The notes under the pieces were generated by a model. It saw only the letters and a list, made by a program, of their open reading frames with translations, was not told the DNA's origin and did not search any database. A program made the position numbers and the translations under genes. Source: UBA11400 sp964473555 (GTDB lineage Bacteria > Bacteroidota > Rhodothermia > Balneolales > HLUCCA01). From it: DNA of 64,000 nucleotides. Within the stretch, counting starts at the first letter, position 1. Each line of letters opens with the position of its first letter. Shown one piece after another: positions 18,616-28,043 of the stretch. The stretch is from positions 124,001 to 188,000 of the forward strand of contig CAYYPL010000005.1 in assembly GCA_964473555.1 (NCBI GenBank), given 5' to 3'.

Positions 18616-19566
18616 ATGCTGATTGCACTCTTTCAACTGATTATTGGACTCGGGCTGCTTACATACGGGGCTGAACGGCTGGTACATGGAGCGTCTTCGG
18701 TCGCCTTCAAGCTGGGACTGTCGCCTTTGGTTATAGGCCTTACCGTTGTAGCATTTGGAACCAGCGCGCCTGAATTGGTCGTGAGTGTTGGGGCTACACT
18801 GGCTGGAAACTCTGATATAGCCATTGGTAATGTGGTGGGTTCGAACATCGCAAATATTGCCTTGATATTGGGTCTTACAGCCATGATTAGACCAATGAGC
18901 ATACATCTTAGAGTACTGAAAGTGGAAATCCCTATCATGATTATCGTCACTTTTTTTACCTCAATATTTATTATTGGTGATGAGATTACACGACTTGAAG
19001 GTGCTTTACTGTTCATCGGACTGATCGCGTTTATTGTTTACAGTATTAGAAGTGCGAAAAGTGTCCCGGCAGATGTAAAAGAACAATTGATTGAGGAACC
19101 TGAAATCGATGTGGATGTACCAATATGGAAATCCTGGGTTTTCATTGTACTCGGCCTTGGTTTGCTCGTTGGTGGAGGAGAACTGCTGGTCCGCGGAGCC
19201 GTTGAAATCGCTACCCTGGCAGGCATTAGTCAGGCAGTAATTGGCATAACCGTTGTAGCCGTTGGAACAAGCCTTCCGGAACTGGCCACATCTGCGGTAG
19301 CAGCATTCAAAGGGGAATCGGACATAGCAGTGGGTAATGTGATCGGTTCAAATATTTTCAACATGCTCTGTATCCTGGGATTAACCGGTATCATCCATCC
19401 GCTGGACAGTAGTAATTTCGGATTGATTGATCTTGGATTCATGCTTTCATTGACCATTGTTATCCTTCCTTTGATGCGTTTTGGATTTGAGTTGAACAGA
19501 TGGGAGGGCGGATTCCTGGTACTCACATACGTTGCTTACACCGTCTGGCTGGTCACGAATCATTGA
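18616..19566 (+). CDS. Calcium/sodium antiporter, CaCA family (YrbG-like)
   Basis: 316-aa inner-membrane cation exchanger with ten predicted membrane segments and the two inverted alpha repeats of the CaCA superfamily: FGTSAPELVVS ... GNVVGSNIANIA in the first half and VGTSLPELATS ... GNVIGSNIFNML in the second. The Glu in each PEL motif is the ion-binding acid of the family. Probable role is Ca2+ efflux driven by Na+ (or H+). Divergently placed from the amidohydrolase operon; 156 bases separate them, containing TATATTTG at 18564-18571. Confidence 0.92.
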   Translation: MLIALFQLIIGLGLLTYGAERLVHGASSVAFKLGLSPLVIGLTVVAFGTSAPELVVSVGATLAGNSDIAIGNVVGSNIANIALILGLTAMIRPMSIHLRVLKVEIPIMIIVTFFTSIFIIGDEITRLEGALLFIGLIAFIVYSIRSAKSVPADVKEQLIEEPEIDVDVPIWKSWVFIVLGLGLLVGGGELLVRGAVEIATLAGISQAVIGITVVAVGTSLPELATSAVAAFKGESDIAVGNVIGSNIFNMLCILGLTGIIHPLDSSNFGLIDLGFMLSLTIVILPLMRFGFELNRWEGGFLVLTYVAYTVWLVTNH

Positions 19567-19768
19567 ACCTGTTCATCGGGTTGGTTACCAAATGTAAAAA
19601 TTAGATTTTTTTCAAAAAAGGTACCAAACAAAGGCAACTTTTTGGAAACGGTTTCCGTTAGCAGAATATCGGGTATAGAGATTTTTCAACTATTGTTTCT
19701 ATACCGATTTATCGTTTGTTGTTTGGTTAAGGGTGGGGTCGAACCTGACAGTTCGGCCCCTTTTTTTT
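19567..19768 (+). other. Structured transcribed spacer / possible small RNA
   Basis: About 200 bases after the antiporter. It contains a LacI-operator-like near-palindrome GGAAACGGTTTCC (19644-19656), a hairpin with arms around ATCGGGTATAGA and TCTATACCGAT, and a very strong terminator. It may be a long 3' UTR or an independent small RNA; no known RNA family is recognised. Confidence 0.35.
19735..19768 (+). terminator. Strong intrinsic terminator
   Basis: Ten-base-pair stem GGGGTCGAAC / GTTCGGCCCC with a 6-base loop and eight T, plus-strand orientation. Confidence 0.9.
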
Positions 19769-19780
19769 GGCACTTACCAA

Positions 19781-20821
19781 CTACGAAACGTATCCCTTGA
19801 GGTCTAATTCACAGATAAGTTTTTGTGCTTTTTCATACCCGTCGTCAATGGTGGGTTCAGCCTCACCGTAGTCGAACAGTCCCAGATGACCTACCTCTGG
19901 TACAATCACATGATCGGCCGGAGATCGTTCGAAATTCCTTCTGGTGATTTGAACCGACATAATATCAATAGAAAACGCTAGTGCATCAAAGATAGACGGA
20001 CCTTCAGGCTTCGCTTTTTGATCGTCATCCATCCATTTGTTGACCGTATCTTTGAAAGAGCGTTCCATTTCACGATATCTGGATCCAAGGGCTTCAGTAA
20101 TCCAGCTTTCTTCTTTTTTTACAACATCATCTACTCCGGAGGATGTACCTGGCATGAAAAACTCCGAGATTCCACTCTTTCTGGCTATTGCCTTTTCCCT
20201 GAGCAGTTTGGATCGTTCCGTAAGTAGTTTTTTCTTTGATTTTCTGTCCTTTTTGAATCCATTTGCGTCTAATACCTCTCTGTTCAGATCAACGGCAATC
20301 ACCATATCAACATCAAACTCGCGGACTACACTCACGGGAACCGGATTAACCAATCCCCCGTCCACCAGCCATCTTCCCTGGCTGTAAACAGGCAGGAAAA
20401 TACCGGGTAAGGATATACTGGCTCTCACCGCTGTATGAAGGTCTCCTGTGTCTAGAATTACCTGCTCTCCGGTATGGATATCGCACGCAACCGCTTTGAA
20501 CGGAGTCTGAAGATCTTTGAAATCAGTGACAGGTATAAGCTCATGGATCAGGTTCATGATTTTCTCCCCTTCCATCAGTGCCTGACGAGGTAGCATAAAG
20601 TCGCAGTAAGTCAACATTTTACGCATCGTCATGGTGCGCATGAATGTCTCCATTTTATCCAGATTGCCGGAGCAATAAGCCGCGCCCATCATCGATCCAA
20701 TGCTTGTGCCCGCAACAAATGCCGGTTTGATACCAGCATCTTCAAACGCTCGTAAAACTCCGATATGTGATAATCCACGTGCTGATCCTGCTCCCAGTGC
20801 TAATCCAATTCTATTTGCCAT
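19781..20821 (-). CDS. Patatin-like phospholipase (RssA/NTE family)
   Basis: 346-aa cytosolic or membrane-associated serine lipase. The oxyanion loop GAGSARG (11-16), nucleophile elbow GTSIG with Ser40 and the Asp of DGG (Asp154) give the complete Ser-Asp dyad. The C-terminal part, about 190-300, is a charged helical extension rich in Lys and Arg. Reaction: hydrolysis of acyl esters of phospholipids or lysophospholipids. Stands alone between convergent antiporter and upstream mgtE. Confidence 0.9.
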   Translation of the reverse strand: MANRIGLALGAGSARGLSHIGVLRAFEDAGIKPAFVAGTSIGSMMGAAYCSGNLDKMETFMRTMTMRKMLTYCDFMLPRQALMEGEKIMNLIHELIPVTDFKDLQTPFKAVACDIHTGEQVILDTGDLHTAVRASISLPGIFLPVYSQGRWLVDGGLVNPVPVSVVREFDVDMVIAVDLNREVLDANGFKKDRKSKKKLLTERSKLLREKAIARKSGISEFFMPGTSSGVDDVVKKEESWITEALGSRYREMERSFKDTVNKWMDDDQKAKPEGPSIFDALAFSIDIMSVQITRRNFERSPADHVIVPEVGHLGLFDYGEAEPTIDDGYEKAQKLICELDLKGYVS

Positions 20822-20923
20822 AATGTGTAGATTTTATAAGCTCTGTTCAGCAGTCCTTTAGCAATGGGCTCATTCAGTCAACCAGTAACTCAGACATTTA
20901 GTTAACCCTTTGGATAAATAGGA

Positions 20924-22297
20924 CTAACCCTGAAGTATCAGTGCTGCAGTCCCGAAATAGATCAGCAATCCGGTTACATCGACTAAAGTGGCAACGAAAG
21001 GGGCTGACGCTGTCGCAGGATCCAATCCAAACCTACGAAGCACGAAGGGAAGCATGCTTCCGGCAAGTGATCCCCATGCGACTACTCCAACCAGGGCCAC
21101 AGATACGGTCAGGGCGATTAACAGATAGTCTGTGCCATAATCTGACCATCCGGCAAGTTGAAACCCGGTTACTCTGATTATCCCAATGAAAGCCAGGAAA
21201 ACTCCAAGTATGAGTCCGGTAACTGCTTCTCTGCGCATCACAATCCACCAGTCCTTTAAGGTAACTTCCCCAACTGCCATGGCACGAATGATGAGCGATG
21301 TCGCTTGTGAACCGCTGTTTCCACCACTTGAGATAATCAAAGGGATGAAAATGGCCAGTGCGATCACTGCTTCTATTTGCCTGGAAAAAGACTCCATCGC
21401 CGTTGCTGTAAGCATCTGTCCCAGGAAAAGCACTGCCAGCCATCCACCGCGCTTTTTGAACATCGTCCAGATGTCGGCCGATAAATACGGCTTGTATAAT
21501 GCTGAAACCCCACCCATTTTATGAAAGTCTTCCGTGGCTTCTTCCTCGGCCACATCCAGTACGTCGTCTACGGTTACGATACCGAGTAAAACCCCATCTG
21601 AATCAACTACAGGAAGTACTACTTTGTCGTACTTCTGCATCATGGTAACCGCCTTTACCCGATCGGAGGAAGCTTCAACACGGATCACCTTAAAATCCAT
21701 GATATCTTCGACCAGATCGTCGGGGCGTGCAAGTATAAACTGTTGTAAATCAATGGCATCAATGAGGTGCCAGGATGTGTCCGTGACATAGATCACGTTA
21801 ATGGTCTCCGAACTTTTGCCCATATGCCGGATGTGCTGCAGGGCTTCTTCAACCGTCCAGCTCGGACGCACAGCTACGTAATCAGGGGTCATCAGTCGAC
21901 CGATAGAATCCTCCGGATAACCCAGTAGTTGACGGGCTTCTTTAAGATCTTGCGGACTCAGATAATTGAGTAAGCGTTGAGTCACCTGTCCGGGTAACTC
22001 TCCCAAAAGAGTGGTTCGGTCGTCGGGACGCAGGTTTGCAAGCAGGTGTCGCGTCTCCTCGGTTGTCATTTCATCAAGTAACGCGTTTTGGTAATCTGTT
22101 TCGAGATATGAAAACACCTCTGCAGACTTATGACGCGGTAACACCCTAAAAAAAATCACCCGATCGGCAGGGGCCAATCCGACCAGAACATCCGCTATCT
22201 CGGCAATCGGCCACTCCTCTATCGACTCGCGCAGATCTTCCCAGTTCTGTGCGTTGATAAGTTCTTCAATTTCTGGCTGCAGGAGTTCTTTGATCAT
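20924..22297 (-). CDS. mgtE: Magnesium transporter MgtE
   Basis: 457-aa homodimeric Mg2+ channel. The N-terminal helical Mg2+-sensing domain (about 5-130) with the superhelical ALLDEM/LLNYLSPQD repeats is followed by two CBS domains (about 135-255, LMTPDYVAV and VVDSDGVLLGIVTVDDVLD) and five membrane segments (about 285-455), with SSGGNSGSQAT in the pore region. Complete length and order for the family. No M-box or other Mg riboswitch was recognised in the 200-base leader. Confidence 0.95.
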   Translation of the reverse strand: MIKELLQPEIEELINAQNWEDLRESIEEWPIAEIADVLVGLAPADRVIFFRVLPRHKSAEVFSYLETDYQNALLDEMTTEETRHLLANLRPDDRTTLLGELPGQVTQRLLNYLSPQDLKEARQLLGYPEDSIGRLMTPDYVAVRPSWTVEEALQHIRHMGKSSETINVIYVTDTSWHLIDAIDLQQFILARPDDLVEDIMDFKVIRVEASSDRVKAVTMMQKYDKVVLPVVDSDGVLLGIVTVDDVLDVAEEEATEDFHKMGGVSALYKPYLSADIWTMFKKRGGWLAVLFLGQMLTATAMESFSRQIEAVIALAIFIPLIISSGGNSGSQATSLIIRAMAVGEVTLKDWWIVMRREAVTGLILGVFLAFIGIIRVTGFQLAGWSDYGTDYLLIALTVSVALVGVVAWGSLAGSMLPFVLRRFGLDPATASAPFVATLVDVTGLLIYFGTAALILQG

Positions 22298-22462
22298 AAG
22301 CAGATGGTATTGGAGGTGATCGGCTTAAGGTTGATTTGAAAGCGATGCATTGGAATAACACATATAGAAATCCCGATCTAATACGGCCTAAAAATCAACT
22401 AAAAATAGGCTTTTTTTCTGCGTTTTCTAAACGTTAGGTGGAGTCTGCTGAAAATAATTATC

Positions 22463-22490
22463 TTGTCAGCTACCTAATGCCACATATAAA
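22463..22490 (+). promoter_or_regulatory. Predicted sigma70-like promoter of the beta-lactamase-like gene
   Basis: TTGTCA, 16-base spacer, TATAAA. The ATG at 22506 is only about 16 bases past the -10 box, so the leader would be very short. Confidence 0.5.
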
Positions 22491-22505
22491 ATGGATTGAC
22501 TCACT

Positions 22506-23411
22506 ATGAAAAAGACGAATTTTTTTACGCTAGCCGGGACAATGATCATCATATTAACGATAACCTTGTTTACCCGTATGGACTATCATGAACCTGATTT
22601 TGATCAGGTCGAATCAGAACTCCGGACATTGGTTGATGGGTTTAATGGAGATGTTGGCATTTATGTCAAACATCTTCGGACTGGCAAAACCATTGAGATC
22701 AACGCCGATACCGTGTTCCCAACTGCCAGTATGGTCAAGGTTCCCATTATGACCCGGATTTTTGAGAAAATGCATGCGGGTGAACTGCATTACGACAGTA
22801 CGCATGTGTATGAAGATAGACTTTACTATGCAGGTGAGGATGTAGTGGCGTCGTTTAAGGCGGGGGAGAAAATATCATTACACAAACTATTGTTTCTGAT
22901 GATTTCTTTTAGTGATAACACGGCCAGTTTATGGTTGCAGGAATTGGGGGGTACCGGTACTGAAATCAACCAGCAGATGAGTAGATTTGGACTTGAACAG
23001 ACACGGGTCAATTCCCGTACCGAAGGTCGTCAACAGGAACAGAGGACATATGGATGGGGGCAGACAACCCCCAGAGAAATGGCGATGCTGGTCGAGAAGA
23101 TTTATTACGGTAATGTAGTGAGTGAAGAGGCCAGTGATGAAATGTATCGATTGATGTCGAAATCGTTGTGGGACAAAGAAGCGTTGTCTTCCATACCAAA
23201 ACACATCAATGTGGCCTCTAAACAAGGAGCTGTAAACAGGTCCAGGTCTGAAGTCTTACTGGTCAATGCTCCGGGCAACGACTATGTCTTCACCGTGATT
23301 ACGAAAAATCAGCAGGATACCAGCTGGGACGACGATAATGAAGGGTTTGTGCTCTTACGCAATGTATCCTCTGTTCTCTGGAAGCATATCGGCGAATCTA
23401 GAAACGGATAG
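22506..23411 (+). CDS. Class A beta-lactamase-like serine hydrolase
   Basis: 301-aa protein with an uncleaved or lipid-free hydrophobic N-terminus (about 7-23) and the penicillin-recognising fold. Motifs: SMVK (Ser75, Lys78), SDN (136-138), an omega-loop-like RTEG with Glu173 about 14 residues before TTPREM (equivalent of Glu166), and KQG (239-241) in place of the usual KTG. The substitutions (KQG, Gln instead of Asn170) suggest it may not be an efficient antibiotic-hydrolysing enzyme; a peptidoglycan-related or other esterase/amidase role is possible. Monocistronic, with its own promoter and terminator. Confidence 0.85.
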   Translation: MKKTNFFTLAGTMIIILTITLFTRMDYHEPDFDQVESELRTLVDGFNGDVGIYVKHLRTGKTIEINADTVFPTASMVKVPIMTRIFEKMHAGELHYDSTHVYEDRLYYAGEDVVASFKAGEKISLHKLLFLMISFSDNTASLWLQELGGTGTEINQQMSRFGLEQTRVNSRTEGRQQEQRTYGWGQTTPREMAMLVEKIYYGNVVSEEASDEMYRLMSKSLWDKEALSSIPKHINVASKQGAVNRSRSEVLLVNAPGNDYVFTVITKNQQDTSWDDDNEGFVLLRNVSSVLWKHIGESRNG

Positions 23412-23449
23412 GGTTACCCTCTCGCGTTCTTTCAACATATGGCATAAAT

Positions 23450-23487
23450 AAAAAAGGGATGGACACCAGGTGCTCATCCCTTTTTTA
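23450..23487. terminator. Bidirectional intrinsic terminator
   Basis: AAAAAAGGGATG ... CATCCCTTTTTT between two convergent genes. Confidence 0.85.
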
Positions 23488-23504
23488 TCGTTAAAAGGAA
23501 TGCA

Positions 23505-24017
23505 TTAAGCCAGGACGGGTATCCGGCTTTTAGCGAATTCAAATCCACCGAAAAGAATCGCTGAATAAAACAAGTCACCTGCAATTGAGTAGTGGAAAAA
23601 GGGAATGGCAGCGGTGTAGGACATCATTAATCCCTGGAGAGTCAACGGATAGAAGATACCTGACCCCGTAGCCCATACCGCGAAATTGGTAGTGAGATAA
23701 AAGAGGACTGATCCGGAAAGTGCTCCTGCAGTTACGGTTGAAAATCCAACACGCTTTCCAACCAGTGTGCCAATTCCAACCATTGCCGCAAAACTTAGAT
23801 ACACGACCCACATCGTAGAGTGGAAGCCGATAAGCATATCTGTGAGAAGCATGATGCTTAAAGGTAGAAGTAAAGCAAGTCGTTTGTCTGTGAAATAGGC
23901 ACCACCAAACAGGGCAATTGCAGCAATAGGAACGAAATTTGGTGGGTGAGGCAGGAAGCGAAGGACAGCTGCTGCGGCAACAATTCCAACAAGTACTAAC
24001 GTACGGGTATTCAACAT
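23505..24017 (-). CDS. DUF6580-family membrane protein
   Basis: 170-aa protein with five likely membrane segments. The N-terminus carries the family-typical HPPNFVPIAAIALFGGAYF region. Members resemble small S-component-like transport proteins (similar to ECF substrate-binding subunits), but no substrate is known; no energising module is adjacent. Monocistronic, minus strand. Confidence 0.7.
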   Translation of the reverse strand: MLNTRTLVLVGIVAAAAVLRFLPHPPNFVPIAAIALFGGAYFTDKRLALLLPLSIMLLTDMLIGFHSTMWVVYLSFAAMVGIGTLVGKRVGFSTVTAGALSGSVLFYLTTNFAVWATGSGIFYPLTLQGLMMSYTAAIPFFHYSIAGDLFYSAILFGGFEFAKSRIPVLA

Positions 24018-24260
24018 GCTAACTCCGGATAAAATCTTGGTTTTGATATCAAAATTGGGTTGATCATAGGTGATTTAAATTAGGGATTAAATCACAAAAT
24101 TTAAAACACTAATCAGTAAACAGAAAACAGTAAACCAAAAACTGCCCTTCCAGTGAACGGTGAGACTTGATCGGAACTTGATCGCATCTTCTCACATGCC
24201 AAAGCGCTGTCCGCTGAACTGTTTTCTACTGCTACCTGCTCGCCGCTCACTGCTTGCCAC
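24018..24260. repeat. Heptamer repeat region, locus B (two arms)
   Basis: No gene. Arm 1 at 24116-24136 reads GTAAACA, GAAAACA, GTAAACC. Arm 2 at about 24222-24258 reads, in period 7, CTACTGC, TACCTGC, TCGCCGC, TCACTGC, TTGCCAC. The GTTTTCTACTG part of arm 2 can pair with arm 1, so the region can fold into a long hairpin. Confidence 0.7.
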
Positions 24261-24401
24261 TTAGCTTATTAATTCCAAAAACCTGTAAACGGTCCAGACA
24301 GTGACACCAATCACAATCAGCAACCCAATCCCAATAATGATTGCATTGCGTTTATTCGTGTTTTTGAGGTCTTTTGAGAAGCGTTTCTGTCTTTTGAGCA
24401 T
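24261..24401 (-). CDS. Small single-span membrane protein (46 aa)
   Basis: A 46-codon frame missed by length cut-offs: a basic N-terminal half (MLKRQKRFSK, then KNTNKR) followed by one hydrophobic segment (about 20-38) and a short charged end. The positive-inside pattern is exactly that of a single-pass inner-membrane protein. It lies downstream of the yceI terminator and its stop abuts the heptamer repeat arm. Function unknown. Confidence 0.5.
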   Translation of the reverse strand: MLKRQKRFSKDLKNTNKRNAIIIGIGLLIVIGVTVWTVYRFLELIS

Positions 24402-24428
24402 GAGTAAGCCAGATTAATACAGCCTAAT

Positions 24429-24470
24429 ATAAAAAAGGGCGGGGTATCCGCTTGGATATCCCTGCCCTAA
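24429..24470 (-). terminator. Intrinsic terminator after yceI-family gene
   Basis: Long stem formed by 24436-24449 and 24454-24468 with a T-run on the minus strand. Confidence 0.85.
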
Positions 24471-24532
24471 TTGGTGTTTAAGATAAGCTGCTTGAGCTGT
24501 GAGATGGTGTGAAAATCAAGAATCGATGCTAA

Positions 24533-25141
24533 TCAGAGGCTTGCGCGTACTTCAAGGAAAATCTCGATGGAAACTTCGTTTCCGATTACAGCTGTCTGGA
24601 TGTAATCACCAGTACCGACCCCATAATCGTTGCGCAGAATGGAGGTAGCAGCACGGAATCCTGCTACGGTCATTCCTGCTCTCTGTGGATCAGCCATAGC
24701 ACCCAGAAATTCAAATGGGAGTTCAACGGTTTTGGTAGTCTCTTTGATTGTGAGCTGGCCGACTGCTACAAAGGTATTGTCGCCCGTCTTGCGGATTTCA
24801 TTGCTCACGAATCGCATCGTTGGGTATTTCTCAGCATCAAAAAAATCTGCGGTACGCAGGTGACCGTCGCGTCGCTCATTTTTGGTATTGATACTTGGAA
24901 CCTGGATCGTGATATCCATGCCTGATCCTCCCAGATTGTTGGCATCAAATCTTAGCTCACCGCCCCATTGGGTGAATGTGCCCGGGACTGGCGTAAAAAA
25001 GTGACGGATAGTGAAATTGACAGCACTGTGGTTTGTATCAATGGTCCATGAAGGGGCAGCATGGTTATCCGTTTTAACGGCTGTATCGGATGTTCCGAAT
25101 CCAGTCAAAAGGGCAAAGAGTAAAGCAAATGTTGTTGTCAT
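24533..25141 (-). CDS. YceI-family periplasmic lipid-binding protein
   Basis: 202 aa with a signal peptide (about 1-20) and the lipocalin-like YceI fold: WTIDTNHSAVNFTIRH near residue 32, the KNERRDGHLRTADFFDAEKYP signature region in the middle, and the C-terminal GNEVSIEI strand. Family members bind polyisoprenoids or amphiphiles in the periplasm. Monocistronic with its own terminator. Confidence 0.92.
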   Translation of the reverse strand: MTTTFALLFALLTGFGTSDTAVKTDNHAAPSWTIDTNHSAVNFTIRHFFTPVPGTFTQWGGELRFDANNLGGSGMDITIQVPSINTKNERRDGHLRTADFFDAEKYPTMRFVSNEIRKTGDNTFVAVGQLTIKETTKTVELPFEFLGAMADPQRAGMTVAGFRAATSILRNDYGVGTGDYIQTAVIGNEVSIEIFLEVRASL

Positions 25142-25264
25142 GGTTTATTTGATTGTAGGTGGACTGATTTATTCGTAAATCAACATTTAGTTGTTTAAAC
25201 AAGAAAACATACGCCTGCACTAAAGAGTTCCTTGTTCGTGTAAAATTTTTATTAACTTCCGTCT

Positions 25265-28000
25265 ATGGCAACACTAAAGAGTGAAACACCGCTGATGCGG
25301 CAGTACAATGAGATCAAACAGAAGCATCCGGGTACAATTTTATTGTTCCGGGTTGGTGACTTTTATGAAACATTTTCCGACGATGCGATACTGGTGAGCA
25401 GGGAACTGGGAATTACATTGACCAAGCGAAATAACGGTGGAGACATGACTCCTCTGGCTGGATTTCCGTTTCATGCACTCGATACCTATTTGCCAAAACT
25501 GATCAGAAAGGGTCACCGGGTTGCGGTGTGTGAACAGACCGAAGATCCCGCCGAGGCCAAAGCGCGAAAAAGCAAAGTGGTTGAGCGAGAAGTCACAGAG
25601 ATTACGACTCCGGGGGTCACACTTAGCGATACATTGCTCGACCAAAACCGGAACAATTACCTGCTGAGTATTCATATCCAGGGCGATGAACTGGGTGTGG
25701 CATTTTGTGATGTGTCCACAGGAGAACTTGGTGTCGCCGAGATACCATTCATTGGGCTCGGCTCATTGCTTAGTACCATTTTACCCTCAGAAATCATTAC
25801 ATCCAGAAAACACAAGAATTCATTTACGGATCGGATTGCCAACGATGTGACCAAAACATGGATAGAAGACTGGGTATATGAAGGTGAATACGGGTATGAG
25901 TTGCTCAAAGAGCATTTCAGGACGCATTCCCTGAAAGGATTTGGGGTTGAAGAGCAGTCATTGGCTTTGATCGCTGCCGGTGCCTTGCTTCATTACGTGC
26001 GCGAAAACCAAAAATCCACTATGGCACATATTCGACGGATTTATCGTCATGATGTAGCTGGATTTATGGTGTTGGATGCATCGACGAAACGAAATCTAGA
26101 ACTCACATCCAGTCTGCACGACGGCAGGCAGGAGGGGACACTGATTTCGATACTGGATGAAACCCGAACTGCAATGGGAGCCCGATTACTCCGCCGGTGG
26201 CTGATGCAACCATTGAGGGACTTGGCCGGTATTCAATACAGATTAGAGGCCGTGGATGAATTTGTCAGGGACCACTCAGGTCGGTCTGAACTTCGGGAGG
26301 GTCTGGGAAGAGTGAGTGATGTGGAGCGACTTTTATCACGGATCATGGTGGGTCGAAGCAGTCCACGTGATCTGGAAGCTTTGCTGAATTCACTCGATGT
26401 GATCGAACCGCTAAAACATTTTTTGCAATCGTTTCACTCTCCCACGGTGACTGATATCCAGCAGAGACTGGATCCCTTACCGGAAGTTCGATCGTTGATC
26501 GGGAACGCTTTGCACGACGATCCGCCTTCGAATCTTCGTGATGGTGGAGTCTTGAGGGATGGTTACCATCCCGAACTGGACGAGCTGAGGGATATTTCAC
26601 GAAATGGAAAACAGTATATAGCCCGTATACAGAAGGAGTTGGTGTCCAAGACCGGTATTAATTCTCTTAAACTGGGCTATAACAAGGTTTTTGGATACTA
26701 TATCGAAGTCACGAATGCGCACAAAGAACGGATTCCCGAGGATTTCATCCGCAAACAAACGTTGGTCAATGCCGAACGATACATCACGCCTGAACTAAAA
26801 GAGATTGAAGAAAAAATTTTATTTGCCGAAGAACGCATCATTGCACTGGAATATCAACTTTTTGCTGCATTGTGTGAACAAGTGTCCTGTCACTCCGATC
26901 GGATTCAACAAAATGCCTCTGCGATTGCGCTTCTGGATGTGATTCAGGGTCTGGCAGAAGTGGCGGTTCGAAATCAGTATACCAAACCTGAAGTCAATGA
27001 GAGCACAACACTCGATATCCGAGCCGGACGACATCCCGTGGTGGAAAAACTCCTGCCCATGGGCGAACCTTTTATCCCAAACGATGTCCTTCTAGACAAC
27101 GAATCCAGGCAGATCATGATCATCACTGGTCCCAACATGGCCGGTAAGAGTGTGATTTTGCGTCAAACGGGTCTCATTGTACTCCTGGCCCAGGTGGGGA
27201 GCTTCGTGCCTGCCTCGAAAGCCACTATCGGACTCGTAGACAAGATATTTACCCGTGTCGGAGCGTCTGACAATCTGGCGGCCGGAGAAAGTACGTTTCT
27301 GGTTGAAATGAATGAAGCGGCCAATATTCTGAACAATGCCACCTCTCGCTCATTGATACTACTTGATGAAGTCGGTCGGGGTACCTCTACCTTCGACGGA
27401 CTCAGTATCGCCTGGTCATTGGCTGAATATCTGCATAATCAACCGGATGTGGCCGCCAAGACACTCTTCGCAACCCACTACCACGAGTTGAACGAGCTTG
27501 CATCCCTGTATGAGCGTATTTTCAATTGCAATGTTCAGGTTCAGGAGCACAAGGGCAAAGTTATTTTTCTGCGTAAACTCATCGAAGGCGGTGCCGACCA
27601 TAGCTACGGGATTCAGGTTGCATCTATGGCCGGGCTTCCTGAGGTAGTGATATCCAGAGCCCGTGAAATCCTGCAAAACCTTGAAAAACATAATCTCGAC
27701 ATCACTAACAAATACGGCTACGAAATCCCAACTGCCGATCGCGCTCCCGATAAGTCCCCAACCAATGGGCACGCTCCCACCAGCGCGCCAACACCTGCGC
27801 CATTCACCCAGTCCTCACGATCAGCCCTGAAGGCGATCGAAAAACAACCTGAAATTCCGCAACTGTCCCTGTTCGCAGGTTTGTCCGACCCGCGCTGGGA
27901 CTCCATCCGTACCCGACTCGAAGGTGTAGAACCAAACAGGATGACACCTATCGAAGCATTGCTTCTACTCACCGAACTCAAGCGCGAATTGAATCGATAA
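25265..28000 (+). CDS. mutS: DNA mismatch repair protein MutS
   Basis: 911-aa mismatch-recognition ATPase. Domain I carries the mismatch-wedge motif with Phe and Glu (GDFYETF, about residues 36-42). Connector, lever and clamp domains follow. The ATPase has Walker A GPNMAGKS, Walker B DEVGRGTSTFDG, and the ATHYHEL segment. A Pro/Ala-rich linker (about 835-860) leads to the C-terminal dimerisation helix pair (MTPIEALLLLTELKREL). It acts at replication errors with MutL, which is not in the window. Full length, ATG start. Confidence 0.98.
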   Translation: MATLKSETPLMRQYNEIKQKHPGTILLFRVGDFYETFSDDAILVSRELGITLTKRNNGGDMTPLAGFPFHALDTYLPKLIRKGHRVAVCEQTEDPAEAKARKSKVVEREVTEITTPGVTLSDTLLDQNRNNYLLSIHIQGDELGVAFCDVSTGELGVAEIPFIGLGSLLSTILPSEIITSRKHKNSFTDRIANDVTKTWIEDWVYEGEYGYELLKEHFRTHSLKGFGVEEQSLALIAAGALLHYVRENQKSTMAHIRRIYRHDVAGFMVLDASTKRNLELTSSLHDGRQEGTLISILDETRTAMGARLLRRWLMQPLRDLAGIQYRLEAVDEFVRDHSGRSELREGLGRVSDVERLLSRIMVGRSSPRDLEALLNSLDVIEPLKHFLQSFHSPTVTDIQQRLDPLPEVRSLIGNALHDDPPSNLRDGGVLRDGYHPELDELRDISRNGKQYIARIQKELVSKTGINSLKLGYNKVFGYYIEVTNAHKERIPEDFIRKQTLVNAERYITPELKEIEEKILFAEERIIALEYQLFAALCEQVSCHSDRIQQNASAIALLDVIQGLAEVAVRNQYTKPEVNESTTLDIRAGRHPVVEKLLPMGEPFIPNDVLLDNESRQIMIITGPNMAGKSVILRQTGLIVLLAQVGSFVPASKATIGLVDKIFTRVGASDNLAAGESTFLVEMNEAANILNNATSRSLILLDEVGRGTSTFDGLSIAWSLAEYLHNQPDVAAKTLFATHYHELNELASLYERIFNCNVQVQEHKGKVIFLRKLIEGGADHSYGIQVASMAGLPEVVISRAREILQNLEKHNLDITNKYGYEIPTADRAPDKSPTNGHAPTSAPTPAPFTQSSRSALKAIEKQPEIPQLSLFAGLSDPRWDSIRTRLEGVEPNRMTPIEALLLLTELKRELNR

Positions 28001-28043
28001 ATTCAAGGTTCCGAAAGCTAGCACCGATTGTACATGATACTTA

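Noticed and set aside
22298..22505. Mg riboswitch (M-box) before mgtE
   Set aside because: Region too short and lacks recognisable M-box helices.
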